This document shows, piece by piece, positions 31,993-41,213 of a DNA stretch of 64,000 bases. A program made the position numbers and the translations under genes. The stretch lies in assembly GCF_039655775.1 (NCBI RefSeq), contig NZ_JBBYXJ010000002.1, positions 1,116,001 to 1,180,000 of the forward strand, read 5' to 3'. This stretch comes from Iodidimonas sp. SYSU 1G8 (GTDB lineage Bacteria; Pseudomonadota; Alphaproteobacteria; SMXS01). Positions within the stretch are counted from its first letter, which is position 1. Each line of letters starts with the position of its first letter. The notes beneath the pieces were generated by a model that saw nothing but the letters and a program-made list of their open reading frames with translations, had not been told where the DNA came from and ran no database searches.

Positions 31993-33336
31993 ATGGCTAC
32001 GAAGGCCGAGGATGTCGTGGGGCGGACGCCGCCTTTCGATCCGGCGAAACCCTTGCCTGATCTGGGAAGCGAGCCAATCTCCGGCGAACGGTTTCATTCC
32101 CGGGACTGGATGGACAAGGAATGGACCCGCATGTGGCGCAGGGTCTGGAACATGGCCTTCCGCGCGAGCGACGTGCCCGAGCCGGGCGACACCTTCACCT
32201 ACGAACTCGGCAAGGAGAGCTTCGTCTTCGTTCGCGGCCATGACGGCCGGATCCGCGGCTTCTACAATGTCTGCCAGCACCGGGGAAACCTGCTGATGCT
32301 GAATGGCGAGGGCTGCGGCCACGTGGAGAGCTTCCATTGCGGCTATCACGGCTGGCAGTGGAACCTGGAGGGTGTGCTGCAGCACATTCCCGATGTGGAA
32401 ACCTATCCCCAGTTCCGCGATGGCGTGCCTGCCCACACGCTCGGCATGGAGCCGGTCGAGACCGATATCTGGGGCGGCTGGGTGTGGTTCAAGATGGATC
32501 CCGGCGGGCCAAGCCTGCTGGAGTTCCTCGACCCCATTCCCGCCCACCTCGATCCCTACGAAATCGAAAAGTGGGACATCATCGATTACAAGACATTCGA
32601 ATGGCGCTCGAACTGGAAGGCCGTGTGCGACGCCTTCAATGAAAGCTACCATTTCCAGGCGCTGCATCCGCAGATGATGCAGTGGTCGAACGGCATGGCC
32701 ACGGTGGAACTGCTCGGCATCCACAGCCGTATGGTCAACGAATATGGTACCGTGGATCCACGCTATCACGACCAGAAGGATCCAGGGCCGGAAATGCGCC
32801 AGTTCATGGGGCTGCTGGGCATCGATCCCGATACATTCGACCGGCCGCCACAGGAAGTCCGGCTCGAGCTGCAACGGCTCAAGCGCTCCGTCCAGGACAA
32901 AACCCATCTGCCGTATCGGAAGCTGCGCGACGACCAGCTTTCCGATACCTACCACTACACGATCTTTCCGAACGTCTCGTGGAACGTCACGTCCGAGACC
33001 ATCAACGGCTTCCGCTACCGGCCGCACCCGAGCGACCCCAATATTTCCTACTACGACCTGATCATCATGCGTCACGCGCCGCCGGGCGTGCCGAAGATGG
33101 ACTACACGCACCGGGTGATCCCGGCGGACAGCATGCCCCGCTCGTACCGGGACGTGCTCGACATGGACATGCATCCGATCATCTCCAAGGTGCTCGAGCA
33201 GGACGGCGCCAATCTGGGCGCGGTCCAGCGCGGCCTCAGTTCCGACGGGTTCCGGGGCATGGTGCTGTGCGACCAGGAATTGCGGGTGCGCCTGTTCCAT
33301 CAGGTCGTCGAGGATTATGTGGAGGGCAGGCGCTGA
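31993..33336 (+). CDS. Rieske [2Fe-2S] aromatic-ring-hydroxylating oxygenase, alpha subunit
   Basis: 447 aa from ATG 31993 (GGAG at 31981-31984, 8-nt spacing); ATG 31987 is too close to that site. The Rieske cluster is C-x-H in NVCQHRGN and C-x2-H in FHCGYHGWQW (about residues 94 and 116-119). The mononuclear iron site is NESYHFQALH (E-x2-H-x4-H) with a distal Asp in LEQDGANLGAVQRG. No beta subunit, ferredoxin or reductase gene is adjacent, so electron supply must come from elsewhere. It overlaps the enoyl-CoA hydratase by 1 nt. Substrate unknown. Confidence 0.93.
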   Translation: MATKAEDVVGRTPPFDPAKPLPDLGSEPISGERFHSRDWMDKEWTRMWRRVWNMAFRASDVPEPGDTFTYELGKESFVFVRGHDGRIRGFYNVCQHRGNLLMLNGEGCGHVESFHCGYHGWQWNLEGVLQHIPDVETYPQFRDGVPAHTLGMEPVETDIWGGWVWFKMDPGGPSLLEFLDPIPAHLDPYEIEKWDIIDYKTFEWRSNWKAVCDAFNESYHFQALHPQMMQWSNGMATVELLGIHSRMVNEYGTVDPRYHDQKDPGPEMRQFMGLLGIDPDTFDRPPQEVRLELQRLKRSVQDKTHLPYRKLRDDQLSDTYHYTIFPNVSWNVTSETINGFRYRPHPSDPNISYYDLIIMRHAPPGVPKMDYTHRVIPADSMPRSYRDVLDMDMHPIISKVLEQDGANLGAVQRGLSSDGFRGMVLCDQELRVRLFHQVVEDYVEGRR

Positions 33337-34157
33337 TGGCCTCGGTGGTCTCGTTGGAATGGCCGTCGGACGGCGTCGCGCTGGTCACCATGACCAATCC
33401 CGCGATCAACAATCACGGCTCCTGGGCCGGCATTCACGAGCTCTGGCAGACGCTGGTCGCCGCTCGCGAAGCCGGGGCGCGCGTCGTCGTGCTGGCTTCG
33501 GGCGTGCCGGGACACTGGTTCGAGCATGCCTGGCTGCGCGACCTGTCCAACATGTTCCAGCGCAAGGAGCTTTCCGGTCCGTCCGACGGCTGGTTCGGCT
33601 GCCTCACCGAGCTGTCCAAGACTGACATGGTGTCCATCGCGGCCATTTCGGGCGACACGTCCGGCGGCGGCTGCGAGATCGGCTGGGCGTGCGACCTGCG
33701 CGTCGCCGAGGAGCAGGTGCTGTTCAGTCAGCCGGAAGTGCGCATCGGCGTCGGCACCGGCATCGGCGGCACCAGCCGTCTGGTGCGGCTGATCGGACGC
33801 ACCGTCGCCGCCGAGATGGTGCTGGACGGGGCGCCGGTGACCGCGCGGCGTATCCATGAACTGGGCGGCGTGAACAAACTCGTGCCGACGGGGAAGGCGG
33901 TCGAGGTCTCGCTGGCTTGGGCGATGCGCCTTGCCTCCCATCCCGCCGATGCGCTGGCGGGCATGAAGCGCATGCTGGCCCAGTCGGAGGAGCATCCGCT
34001 GACCGAGGCGATCATGAATGACCAGAAGATATTCCAGTCGTTCTCCGGCAAGCCGGACGCCATCGCCAGGATGGAGGAGGTGCAGGCCAAATTCGATGCG
34101 GGCGCCACCATTCGCGATACCTACTGGCCGGACGAGATCGGTGAGGGCAAGCCATGA
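33336..34157 (+). CDS. Enoyl-CoA hydratase/isomerase family protein
   Basis: 273 aa from ATG 33336, sharing one base with the Rieske gene stop; GGAGGG lies upstream. The crotonase fold is seen in WPSDGVALVTMTNPAINN, the oxyanion-hole region SGDTSGGGCEIGWACDLRVA, and RIGVGTGIGGTSRLVRLIG. A Gly/Gly oxyanion pair is present, but the usual catalytic Glu positions are not obvious, so hydratase activity is not certain. Third cistron downstream is a cupin (4-nt overlap). Confidence 0.9.
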   Translation: MASVVSLEWPSDGVALVTMTNPAINNHGSWAGIHELWQTLVAAREAGARVVVLASGVPGHWFEHAWLRDLSNMFQRKELSGPSDGWFGCLTELSKTDMVSIAAISGDTSGGGCEIGWACDLRVAEEQVLFSQPEVRIGVGTGIGGTSRLVRLIGRTVAAEMVLDGAPVTARRIHELGGVNKLVPTGKAVEVSLAWAMRLASHPADALAGMKRMLAQSEEHPLTEAIMNDQKIFQSFSGKPDAIARMEEVQAKFDAGATIRDTYWPDEIGEGKP

Positions 34158-34468
34158 GCAGCCTGTACTCGGCGCGGAACAGGGAATGGCGCGCAACGCC
34201 CTTTCCGGGCATCGAGATCTGCCCGATGGGCGGTGGTGACGCGGTCAACAGCGCGGCGTATCGGGTCGCGGCGGGCGTCGTCCTGCCGCCGCACCAGCAT
34301 CCTGTCTGGGAACTGGTGACCGTCTTGTCGGGAAGCATCCGACTGGGCGATGCGGTGATGAAGCCGGGCGACGTTCTGCACACCGGGCCGGGTGAAACGC
34401 ACGACATCGAGGCGCACGAGGAAAGCGTGTTCATTGTGACCGTCGGGCAGGACCGGCAACTGGGCTGA
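34154..34468 (+). CDS. Small cupin-domain protein
   Basis: 104 aa. The cupin metal motifs are LPPHQHPVWELVTVLSG (H-x-H ... E) and PGDVLHTGPGETHDIEA (G-x5-H). A possible metal-binding isomerase/dioxygenase or sensor; the exact function is unknown. It overlaps the enoyl-CoA hydratase by 4 nt, so it forms the Rieske-ECH-cupin operon. Confidence 0.87.
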   Translation: MSSLYSARNREWRATPFPGIEICPMGGGDAVNSAAYRVAAGVVLPPHQHPVWELVTVLSGSIRLGDAVMKPGDVLHTGPGETHDIEAHEESVFIVTVGQDRQLG

Positions 34469-34470
34469 AC

Positions 34471-35181
34471 TCAGGGACGGCGCATCAGCGCGTTCAGTTC
34501 GCAAAGGGCGCCCGTCCTGAAACGGCCGACCACGGACAGGTTCTGCAATGCGAAGCCGGCGTCCTCGTAAAGGCGCAGGGCGTCGAGATAGTGGGGCATG
34601 CCGGCATAGATCGCCTTGACCGAGACTTCCGACTGCAGGCCCAGCACCTGGTCCATGCAGCCGCTCGCGCCGCGGAAAACCTCGAGGTCATAGCCCTGCG
34701 TATCCATTTTCAGGAAAACGCGCGGCGCGTCGACACCGGGAAACAGGCCGGCGAAGCACTCATCGAGACGGCACACCTGCACCTCCTCCGCATGGGTCGT
34801 GGCAATGCCATGCACGGGCTCGAGCAGCGAACTCATCACGGAATTGTCGGCCACGTTCATGGTCATGGCCTCGTTGCGGCTGCCGAGCGCCATGTTGTAG
34901 CCGCGCCATAATCTGTCGCCGGCCATCGCCCGCTGCATGGCGGCGAATTCGCTGGGCACCGGCTCGAACGACGCGATATGGCCGGCAAAGCCGATGGCCC
35001 GCAAATCCTGGGCGAACTGACCCCGATTGGCGCCGACATCGATGACGCAGTCGATCTTCAGATCGGTCAGCACTTTTCGCAGTTGCCGGAACTCGAGATA
35101 GCGGTCGATCGGAGACGCCGGCACGGGGATACCGGCCCTGATGAGGCGCATGGCCAGCGGCCGGATGAAACCTGATAGCAT
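34471..35181 (-). CDS. FkbM-family methyltransferase
   Basis: About 236 aa from ATG 35181; a frame extending to 35226 overlaps the next gene. The SAM motif is CVIDVGANRGQFAQDL, followed by FEPVPSEFAAM and VFLKMDTQGYDLEVFRGA, all typical of FkbM O-methyltransferases, often acting on polysaccharides, lipids or small molecules. Convergent with the cupin operon (gap 2 nt). Confidence 0.88.
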   Translation of the reverse strand: MLSGFIRPLAMRLIRAGIPVPASPIDRYLEFRQLRKVLTDLKIDCVIDVGANRGQFAQDLRAIGFAGHIASFEPVPSEFAAMQRAMAGDRLWRGYNMALGSRNEAMTMNVADNSVMSSLLEPVHGIATTHAEEVQVCRLDECFAGLFPGVDAPRVFLKMDTQGYDLEVFRGASGCMDQVLGLQSEVSVKAIYAGMPHYLDALRLYEDAGFALQNLSVVGRFRTGALCELNALMRRP

Positions 35182-35212
35182 TGACGTATCCCAGGCCGGG
35201 ATGGCCCTGCCC

Positions 35213-36238
35213 CTAACCGGAGGCACCGTCGAGGCGAACCATCAGCTTGCCCGTATTCGTACCATCGAACAATGCCCGGAAAATCGCCGGCATGTTCTCG
35301 AAGTCGGTTCGGACGTCCTCGCGGGCATCCAGCGCGCCGGCGCGATACCAGGCTTCCAGCCGCTCCAGCGCGGGATCGATGTTGGCGGCGAAATCCGGCA
35401 GCAGGAATCCTTCGATAGAGGCGCGTTTCACCAGCAGGTTCCAGAGATTACGCGGGCCGGGACGGGGGTCGATGTCGTTGTATTCGGCGATGGAGCCGTT
35501 CATGACGATCCGGGCGTGCAGGTTAATGTTATCCAGCACGGCCTCCAGCATGGGGCCGCCCACATTGTCGTAATAGATATCGATGCCTTCCGGGCACACG
35601 CGCTTCAGCGCCGCGGCCAGGTCGGCCTCGGCCTTGTAGTCGACCGTGGCCGCGAACCCCAGTTCCTGCTCCAGGTACCGGCACTTCGCCGCACCGCCGG
35701 CCGAGCCGACGACCCGCAGCCCCATCAGCCTGCCGATCTGACCGGCGATGGTGCCCATGTTGCCCGCGGCACCCGAGATGAACAGGGTTTCGCCGGCTTT
35801 CGGCTTGCCGATCTCTTCCAGCGCGATCAGCGCGCTGCAGCCCATGCCGCCCAGAAGGCTGTTGAACTTGGGCAGCGGGATGTCGTGATCCGCCGGCAGT
35901 GTGCGGAACACGAAGCCGGCGCCCAGCAGGGAATAGTCCGACCATGATCCGATGGCGTAGAGCCGCTGGCCAACGGGGAAGTCGTCATTTCGCGAGGCGA
36001 TCACCTCGCCGATGATCCCGGCGCTGACGGGCGCGCCCAGCGGGATCGGCGGGAAGTAATTACCGCCTTCGTCCATCCAGCCCCGCTGCGCGGGATCGAC
36101 CGACAGGATCAGGTTCCGGGTGACGAATTCACCCTCGCCCGGGACGGGTACAGGCGAGTGCACGAGCGCGAAATCCGCGTCGGTCGGCACACCTCGCGGT
36201 CGCCGTGCCAGTGTCCATTGCCGATTGAGTGCGGTCAT
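35213..36238 (-). CDS. Zinc-independent NADP-dependent oxidoreductase (MDR, leukotriene B4-dehydrogenase-like), paralogue 1
   Basis: 341 aa. N-terminal RQWTLARRPRGVPT is the family start, with LSVDPAQRGWM in the catalytic domain and the nucleotide-binding SGAAGNMGTIAGQ and IYYDNVGGPML. Members reduce alpha,beta-unsaturated carbonyls with NADPH. It is the first of three homologues in the window (also 41214-42254 and 45066-46100). Start ATG 36238; the next gene (FkbM) follows on the same strand. Substrate unknown. Confidence 0.9.
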   Translation of the reverse strand: MTALNRQWTLARRPRGVPTDADFALVHSPVPVPGEGEFVTRNLILSVDPAQRGWMDEGGNYFPPIPLGAPVSAGIIGEVIASRNDDFPVGQRLYAIGSWSDYSLLGAGFVFRTLPADHDIPLPKFNSLLGGMGCSALIALEEIGKPKAGETLFISGAAGNMGTIAGQIGRLMGLRVVGSAGGAAKCRYLEQELGFAATVDYKAEADLAAALKRVCPEGIDIYYDNVGGPMLEAVLDNINLHARIVMNGSIAEYNDIDPRPGPRNLWNLLVKRASIEGFLLPDFAANIDPALERLEAWYRAGALDAREDVRTDFENMPAIFRALFDGTNTGKLMVRLDGASG

Positions 36239-36341
36239 CGCGTCTGCCTCTGCGTTGCCGGGTGATCAGGCTCCCGGTTCTGTGCCATACTTTTCACGCG
36301 GTTTCACGATAACATGACGCCGTCAACCGAGGGCAGGGTGC

Positions 36342-37127
36342 ATGGCAAAGAACGACCACGGCAAGGATCCCGACCTGGGCAGCTATCGCAAGAGGTTGCA
36401 CGCGCTGCAGATCGAGCTGGTCAAGCTGCAGAGCCATACCATCGCCCACGACGAAAAGATCCTCGTCATCGTCGAGGGCCGCGACGCCGCCGGGAAAGAC
36501 GGCGCCATCAAGCGGATCACCGAACATCTCAGTCCGCGCGAGACCCGCGTGGTCGCGCTCGGTAAACCGTCCGACAGGGACAAGACCGCGTGGTACTTTC
36601 AGCGCTGGGTGGCGCATCTGCCGGCCGCCGACGAGTTCGTCCTGTTCAATCGCAGCTGGTACAACCGCGCCGGTGTGGAAAAGGTCATGGGGTTCTGTAC
36701 CGATGACCAGCTGCGCGAGTTCTACGAGACAGTATTGCCATTCGAGCAGATGTTGATCCGCTCCGGGATCCATTTGTTCAAGTACTATCTCGATATCTCG
36801 AGGGATGAGCAGAAGAAGCGCATGAAGGAACGGCGGCGCAATCCGCTCAAGCAATGGAAGATCAGCCCGATCGATCAGGTGGCCGAGAAAAAATGGAAGG
36901 AATACAGCGCCGCCCGCAATGACATGTTCACCCATACCCATAGCCCGCTATCGCCCTGGAGCATCGTCAAGGCGGACGACAAGAAGCTGGCCCGTGTCAA
37001 TCTGATCACCGACATCCTCAATCGTCTGGAATATGACGGCAAGGATGCTCGGATGCTGCTCAGTGATCCCCAGATCGTGTTCGGGTTCGACCCCGCCTAT
37101 GTCGAAAATGGCCTCATCGCACCCTGA
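36342..37127 (+). CDS. ppk2: Polyphosphate kinase 2 family protein (class I)
   Basis: Transfers phosphate between polyphosphate and nucleotides. 261 aa. Walker A GRDAAGKDGA and the lid/Walker B region FNRSWYNRAGVEKVMGFC are diagnostic. YLDISRDEQKKRMKERRRNPLKQWKISPID is typical of one-domain class I PPK2, which make NTP from NDP. It ends one base before the CYTH-CHAD gene at 37129, so the two form a polyphosphate operon. Confidence 0.93.
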   Translation: MAKNDHGKDPDLGSYRKRLHALQIELVKLQSHTIAHDEKILVIVEGRDAAGKDGAIKRITEHLSPRETRVVALGKPSDRDKTAWYFQRWVAHLPAADEFVLFNRSWYNRAGVEKVMGFCTDDQLREFYETVLPFEQMLIRSGIHLFKYYLDISRDEQKKRMKERRRNPLKQWKISPIDQVAEKKWKEYSAARNDMFTHTHSPLSPWSIVKADDKKLARVNLITDILNRLEYDGKDARMLLSDPQIVFGFDPAYVENGLIAP

Positions 37128-37128
37128 C

Positions 37129-38634
37129 ATGGAAACCGAGATCAAGCTGAAGCTGTATCGGGGCGACCTGTCCGCCCTGCTGGTGGCGTTGAACCAGACG
37201 GCATCCATCACGGCGCCGGCCCAGGTCAAGATGCTGGACAGCCGTTACTACGACACGCCCGACCGGCAGCTCGGCGCCAAGCGCATCGCCCTGCGGGTGC
37301 GGCGCACCGACGCGGGGTTCATCCAGACCGTAAAGACCGAAGCGCAGGGCGAGAGCGTTCTGTTCGCACGCGGCGAGTGGGAAACACCGGTGCCCTCCTT
37401 CGTGCCGCGGTTCGAGGGGATGGACACGCTGGGCGAAATATTCGCGACCGAGATCGAGCGGCGCAAGCTGATCGCCCTTTATCCGCCCGGCAGCGCGGCG
37501 GCCACGCGGATCGAGGTCGCGATCGACCAGGGCCTGATCCGGGCCGGTTCAAAGGAAGAGTCCGTCAGCGAGGTCGAACTCGAACTGTTGGACGGGCATC
37601 CGGCCGATATTTTCGACATGGGTGCCCGCCTTTCCGAACAGGTGCCGTTGCAGCTATCCATCGACAGCAAGTCGGCTCGGGGCCATCGGCTGGCCGCTGG
37701 CGAGCCGCCCCGGACAACCAAGGCGGACAAGCTGGAATTTGACGCCGATGTCTCGCTGGAAGCGGGAATGCGGGCCAGTCTGCGCGCCTGCGTCCAGCAC
37801 TGGTTCGCCAACCAGGCCGCCGTGATCGACGGCCGGGATAGGGAAGGCGTGCATCAGATACGCGTCGCCTTGCGCCGCCTGCGTTCTGCCATCGTCTTCT
37901 TTCGCCGCTATATTCCCGATCCGCCCCTGACGGAATTCAAGGATCAGGCGAAATGGGTCGCGAGCAGCCTTGGACCTGCACGGGACTGGGACGTCTTTCT
38001 GACGGAAACCCTGGATCCGGTCATGTCCCTCTGGCCCGAGCATCGCGGATTGCGTGCCCTTGCCTCGGCCGCCGAACACAAACGCCGGGCCGGTTATACC
38101 GAGGCCCGCATGACCATCGCCTCGCCGGCCTATACGGTCTTCGCGCTGCGGCTTGCCGGGTGGATTGAACGTGCGGGTTGGCGCGCCGGTCTCGATGCGG
38201 AACAGATGGCGGCGTTGGAGCGGCCCATGACCGAACTCGCGGCGCCCTTGCTGGACAAGCTCTACGAGAAGGCGCTGAAGGCGGGGAAGCACTTCGAGAC
38301 GCTGGATGTGCATGAAAAGCATGAGGTGCGTATCGCGCTCAAGAAGCTGCGCTATGCGGGCGAGTTCTTTCGCAGCCTCTACCCCAAGAAGGATGTGAAG
38401 CGATTTCGGGATGCGCTGACCGACACGCTGGAGTTGCTCGGCAAATTGAACGACCTAGCGGTCGCGCGCGAGCTCTGCGGCCGGCTCATGGACGCGGGCG
38501 AGGATGGCGGTCAGATGGAGACGGGGACCGCCGCGCTTCTGGACTGGCACGAACGCCAGGGCCACGTCTCCGATGACGCGTTGGCGAAGGCGTGGGACGG
38601 TTTCCGGGATGCCGAGCCGTTCTGGCGCGGTTGA
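37129..38634 (+). CDS. CYTH-CHAD domain protein (inorganic triphosphatase with polyphosphate-binding domain)
   Basis: 501 aa from ATG 37129, 1 nt after the ppk2 stop. The CYTH motif ExExK is at residues 2-6 (ETEIK), followed by the tunnel-fold pattern LDSRYYDTPDRQL and RVRRTDAG (about 1-200). CYTH phosphatases cleave inorganic triphosphate. After about residue 215 a CHAD domain has VHQIRVALRRLRSAIVFF and HEVRIALKKLRYAGEFF, paired His and Arg/Lys helices that bind polyphosphate. Placement with PPK2 strongly suggests polyphosphate turnover. Confidence 0.93.
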   Translation: METEIKLKLYRGDLSALLVALNQTASITAPAQVKMLDSRYYDTPDRQLGAKRIALRVRRTDAGFIQTVKTEAQGESVLFARGEWETPVPSFVPRFEGMDTLGEIFATEIERRKLIALYPPGSAAATRIEVAIDQGLIRAGSKEESVSEVELELLDGHPADIFDMGARLSEQVPLQLSIDSKSARGHRLAAGEPPRTTKADKLEFDADVSLEAGMRASLRACVQHWFANQAAVIDGRDREGVHQIRVALRRLRSAIVFFRRYIPDPPLTEFKDQAKWVASSLGPARDWDVFLTETLDPVMSLWPEHRGLRALASAAEHKRRAGYTEARMTIASPAYTVFALRLAGWIERAGWRAGLDAEQMAALERPMTELAAPLLDKLYEKALKAGKHFETLDVHEKHEVRIALKKLRYAGEFFRSLYPKKDVKRFRDALTDTLELLGKLNDLAVARELCGRLMDAGEDGGQMETGTAALLDWHERQGHVSDDALAKAWDGFRDAEPFWRG

Positions 38635-38637
38635 GCG

Positions 38638-39906
38638 TCAGCGGACCAGCCACCAGGCCAGCGCGCCGGCAGGCAGGGCGGCCAGCAGGCCGGGCGCGAC
38701 ACGTGCCGCCATGTCCCTGCCGCCTGTCCAGGCGATGATCGTGAACTTGGCCAGGATGTTGACCGCCACGGCGATCAGGATAGCGAGTGCTCCCGTCGCG
38801 GCAGGCAGACCCCGTGCGACGCGTTCGGCGGCGGTCAGCGTCGGGGCATCCACGTCGGTCAGGCCGGCGATGCCCGAGACCAGCAGCAATCCCGCGTCGC
38901 CCAGCCAGGACTGCAGGCCTGCGGAACTCACCATGACCACCGCGAGCACGGCGGCGAATTTCAGTGGGACCGACAGGCTGAAGGGCTTCATGCCGTGAAG
39001 GTCTTCGCCCGCGCGCGCCGAATCCCGCGCGTCCGGTCGGCGCGGCCACATGATGATGATCACGACCAGCCCGGCAAGAGCCATGGCGCCCAGGATCGGC
39101 GCCAACCGTCCCGCGAGCGTGGGGGAGAATGCCGCCGATACCGCCAGCAGCCGGATATAGACGACGGTGGAACTGGCGACGGCGGCCGTCGCGGCGGCAG
39201 GCCGCACCGTTTCGCTGCCTCTGCCGAGCCGCGCCATGCTGACCGCCACGGCCGTCGAGGAGGCGAGGCCGCCCATGATACCGGTCACGATGAGGCCAAG
39301 GCGGGGGCCCGCCCATTTCACCGCCATGTAGCCGGCGAAGGACAGGGCCGAGATCAGGACGACCATCAGCCAGATCAGATACGGGTTCAGCGCCTGCCAC
39401 GGTCCAAATCCTTCATTGGGCAGAACCGGCAGGATCACCAGCGACATCACCAGCAACCGGATGGCGCCGTGGATCTCCGGCCTTTCCAAATTCTCGACCC
39501 ATTTATGCAGCGGCGGTTTGAACGCCAGCAGGACGGTCGTGACGACGGCGGCGGCGGCGGCGATGCTGTGCTCGCCATACCCTGCCGTCGCGCCCAGGGC
39601 GAAGGTCAGGACGACCGCGATTTCCGTGGTGATCCCGCGGTTGCCGGCATCGTATGGAGTACGCACCAGCGATGCGACGACGATGAGACCGACCAGCGCC
39701 GCAAGGGCGATCAGGACCCAGATCCCCTGTTGCTGCGACAGATAGGCGGCCAAGCCCCCCAGCAGGCCGATCAGGGTGAAGGTCCGCAGGCCCGCCATGC
39801 GCCCGCCGTCGGGCTTGTCGCGCTGCGACCAGCCGCGTTCCACGCCGATCATCAGGCCGATGCCGAGCGCGGAGGCGAGATCGAGCAGCGGCTGATGATC
39901 GAGCAT
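38638..39906 (-). CDS. MgtC/SapB-like and DUF4010 membrane protein
   Basis: 422 aa, many predicted membrane helices across the whole length. The N-terminal part has ASALGIGLMIGVERGW and GLRTFTLIGLLGGLAAYL (MgtC/SapB pattern); the C-terminal part has GGLASSTAVAVSMARLGR and VASSTVVYIRLLAV (DUF4010). It is an inner-membrane protein of unknown substrate, possibly linked to Mg2+ or ion homeostasis. Convergent with CYTH-CHAD (gap 3 nt) and divergent from the acyl-CoA dehydrogenase. Confidence 0.85.
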   Translation of the reverse strand: MLDHQPLLDLASALGIGLMIGVERGWSQRDKPDGGRMAGLRTFTLIGLLGGLAAYLSQQQGIWVLIALAALVGLIVVASLVRTPYDAGNRGITTEIAVVLTFALGATAGYGEHSIAAAAAVVTTVLLAFKPPLHKWVENLERPEIHGAIRLLVMSLVILPVLPNEGFGPWQALNPYLIWLMVVLISALSFAGYMAVKWAGPRLGLIVTGIMGGLASSTAVAVSMARLGRGSETVRPAAATAAVASSTVVYIRLLAVSAAFSPTLAGRLAPILGAMALAGLVVIIIMWPRRPDARDSARAGEDLHGMKPFSLSVPLKFAAVLAVVMVSSAGLQSWLGDAGLLLVSGIAGLTDVDAPTLTAAERVARGLPAATGALAILIAVAVNILAKFTIIAWTGGRDMAARVAPGLLAALPAGALAWWLVR

Positions 39907-40047
39907 GACGGATCCTTGAGGGTCGTTTCGCCCATGTTACGCCCTCCCATGTGGAAATTCACGACACGTGCGGGTTTTCGGCGCTTCAGTAACGCACTAT
40001 AAGCGTCGGCGAGTTCGCCCAGCCGAGACAAGAAACGGGAACATGCC

Positions 40048-41202
40048 ATGATCCGCGACCAGGAAATTTTCAATCAGCTCCGTGACACCATTCGTCGCTT
40101 CGTCAACGAACGCCTGATCCCGGCGGAAGACCGGGTGGTCGAGGACAACGCCGTACCCGCCGAAATCCTGCGCGAGATGCGCGAGATGGGCCTCTACGGC
40201 ATGACCGTTCCGGAGGAATATGGCGGGCTGGGCCTGACCACCGAGGAAGAAGCCTACATCATCATGGAACTTGGCCGCGCCTCGCCGGCGTTCCGGTCCA
40301 AGATCGGCACCAATAACGGCATCGGTTCTCAGGGCATCGTCATCGACGGCACGCCCGAGCAGAAGGAACGCTTCCTGCCCAAGGTCGCGGCGGGAGAATA
40401 TGTCGCCTCCTTCGCGCTGACCGAGCCGGACGCCGGCTCCGACGCGGCGAGCATCCGCACCACCGCGATCCGTGACGGCGACCATTACGTGGTGAATGGC
40501 ACCAAGCGCTACATCACCAACGCGGCCGACGCTTCGATCTTCACCCTGATGGCGCGCACCGATCCGTCGAACAAGGGCGCGGGCGGCGTTTCGGCCTTCA
40601 TCGTCGAGAAGAACAGCCCCGGCCTGACCGTGGGCAAGCCCAACAAGAAGATGGGCCAGTCGGGCGCCAATGTGTACGACGTCATCTTCGAGAATTGCCG
40701 CGTGCCGGCCGAGAACCTGATCGGCGGCGTCGAAGGGCAGGGCTTCAAGACCGCCATGAAGACACTCGATCGCGGCCGTCTGCACATCGCGGCGCTGTGC
40801 GTGGGCGTGTCCCAGCGTCTGGTCGAGGAATCCGTGCGCTATGCCGTCGATCGCAAGCAGTTCGGCCAGGCCATCGCCGACTTCCAGCTGGTGCAGGCGA
40901 TGCTCGCCGACAGCCGGACGGAATCCTACGCGGCCCAGTGCATGGTCCTGGACGCGGCGCGCAATTACGACGCGGGCAACCGTAATGTGGGCGACATCGC
41001 CGCCTGCAAGTACTTCGCTTCGGAAATGGTCGGCCGCGTCGCCGACCGGGCGGTGCAAATCCACGGCGGCGCGGGCTACATGTCCGAGTACCCCGTCGAG
41101 CGCTTCTACCGCGACGTGCGTATCTTCCGTATCTACGAGGGCACTTCGCAGATCCAGCAGCTGCTGATCGCGCGGAACCTGATCAAGGAATACCGGAACT
41201 AA
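40048..41202 (+). CDS. Acyl-CoA dehydrogenase
   Basis: FAD enzyme introducing a double bond in acyl-CoA. 384 aa. Signature 1 is FALTEPDAGSDAA, and signature 2 near the C-terminus is YMSEYPVERFYRDVRIFRIYEGTSQIQ with the catalytic Glu in YEGTS. DRKQFGQAIADFQ is typical. It is followed after 11 nt by an MDR oxidoreductase. Substrate chain length cannot be told. Confidence 0.95.
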   Translation: MIRDQEIFNQLRDTIRRFVNERLIPAEDRVVEDNAVPAEILREMREMGLYGMTVPEEYGGLGLTTEEEAYIIMELGRASPAFRSKIGTNNGIGSQGIVIDGTPEQKERFLPKVAAGEYVASFALTEPDAGSDAASIRTTAIRDGDHYVVNGTKRYITNAADASIFTLMARTDPSNKGAGGVSAFIVEKNSPGLTVGKPNKKMGQSGANVYDVIFENCRVPAENLIGGVEGQGFKTAMKTLDRGRLHIAALCVGVSQRLVEESVRYAVDRKQFGQAIADFQLVQAMLADSRTESYAAQCMVLDAARNYDAGNRNVGDIAACKYFASEMVGRVADRAVQIHGGAGYMSEYPVERFYRDVRIFRIYEGTSQIQQLLIARNLIKEYRN

Positions 41203-41213
41203 GGGGAAAGCCG

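Noticed and set aside
32682-33335. Extension of the enoyl-CoA hydratase frame into the Rieske gene
   Set aside because: The sequence is an out-of-frame reading of the oxygenase; the start at 33336 has the ribosome site and gives a normal crotonase length.
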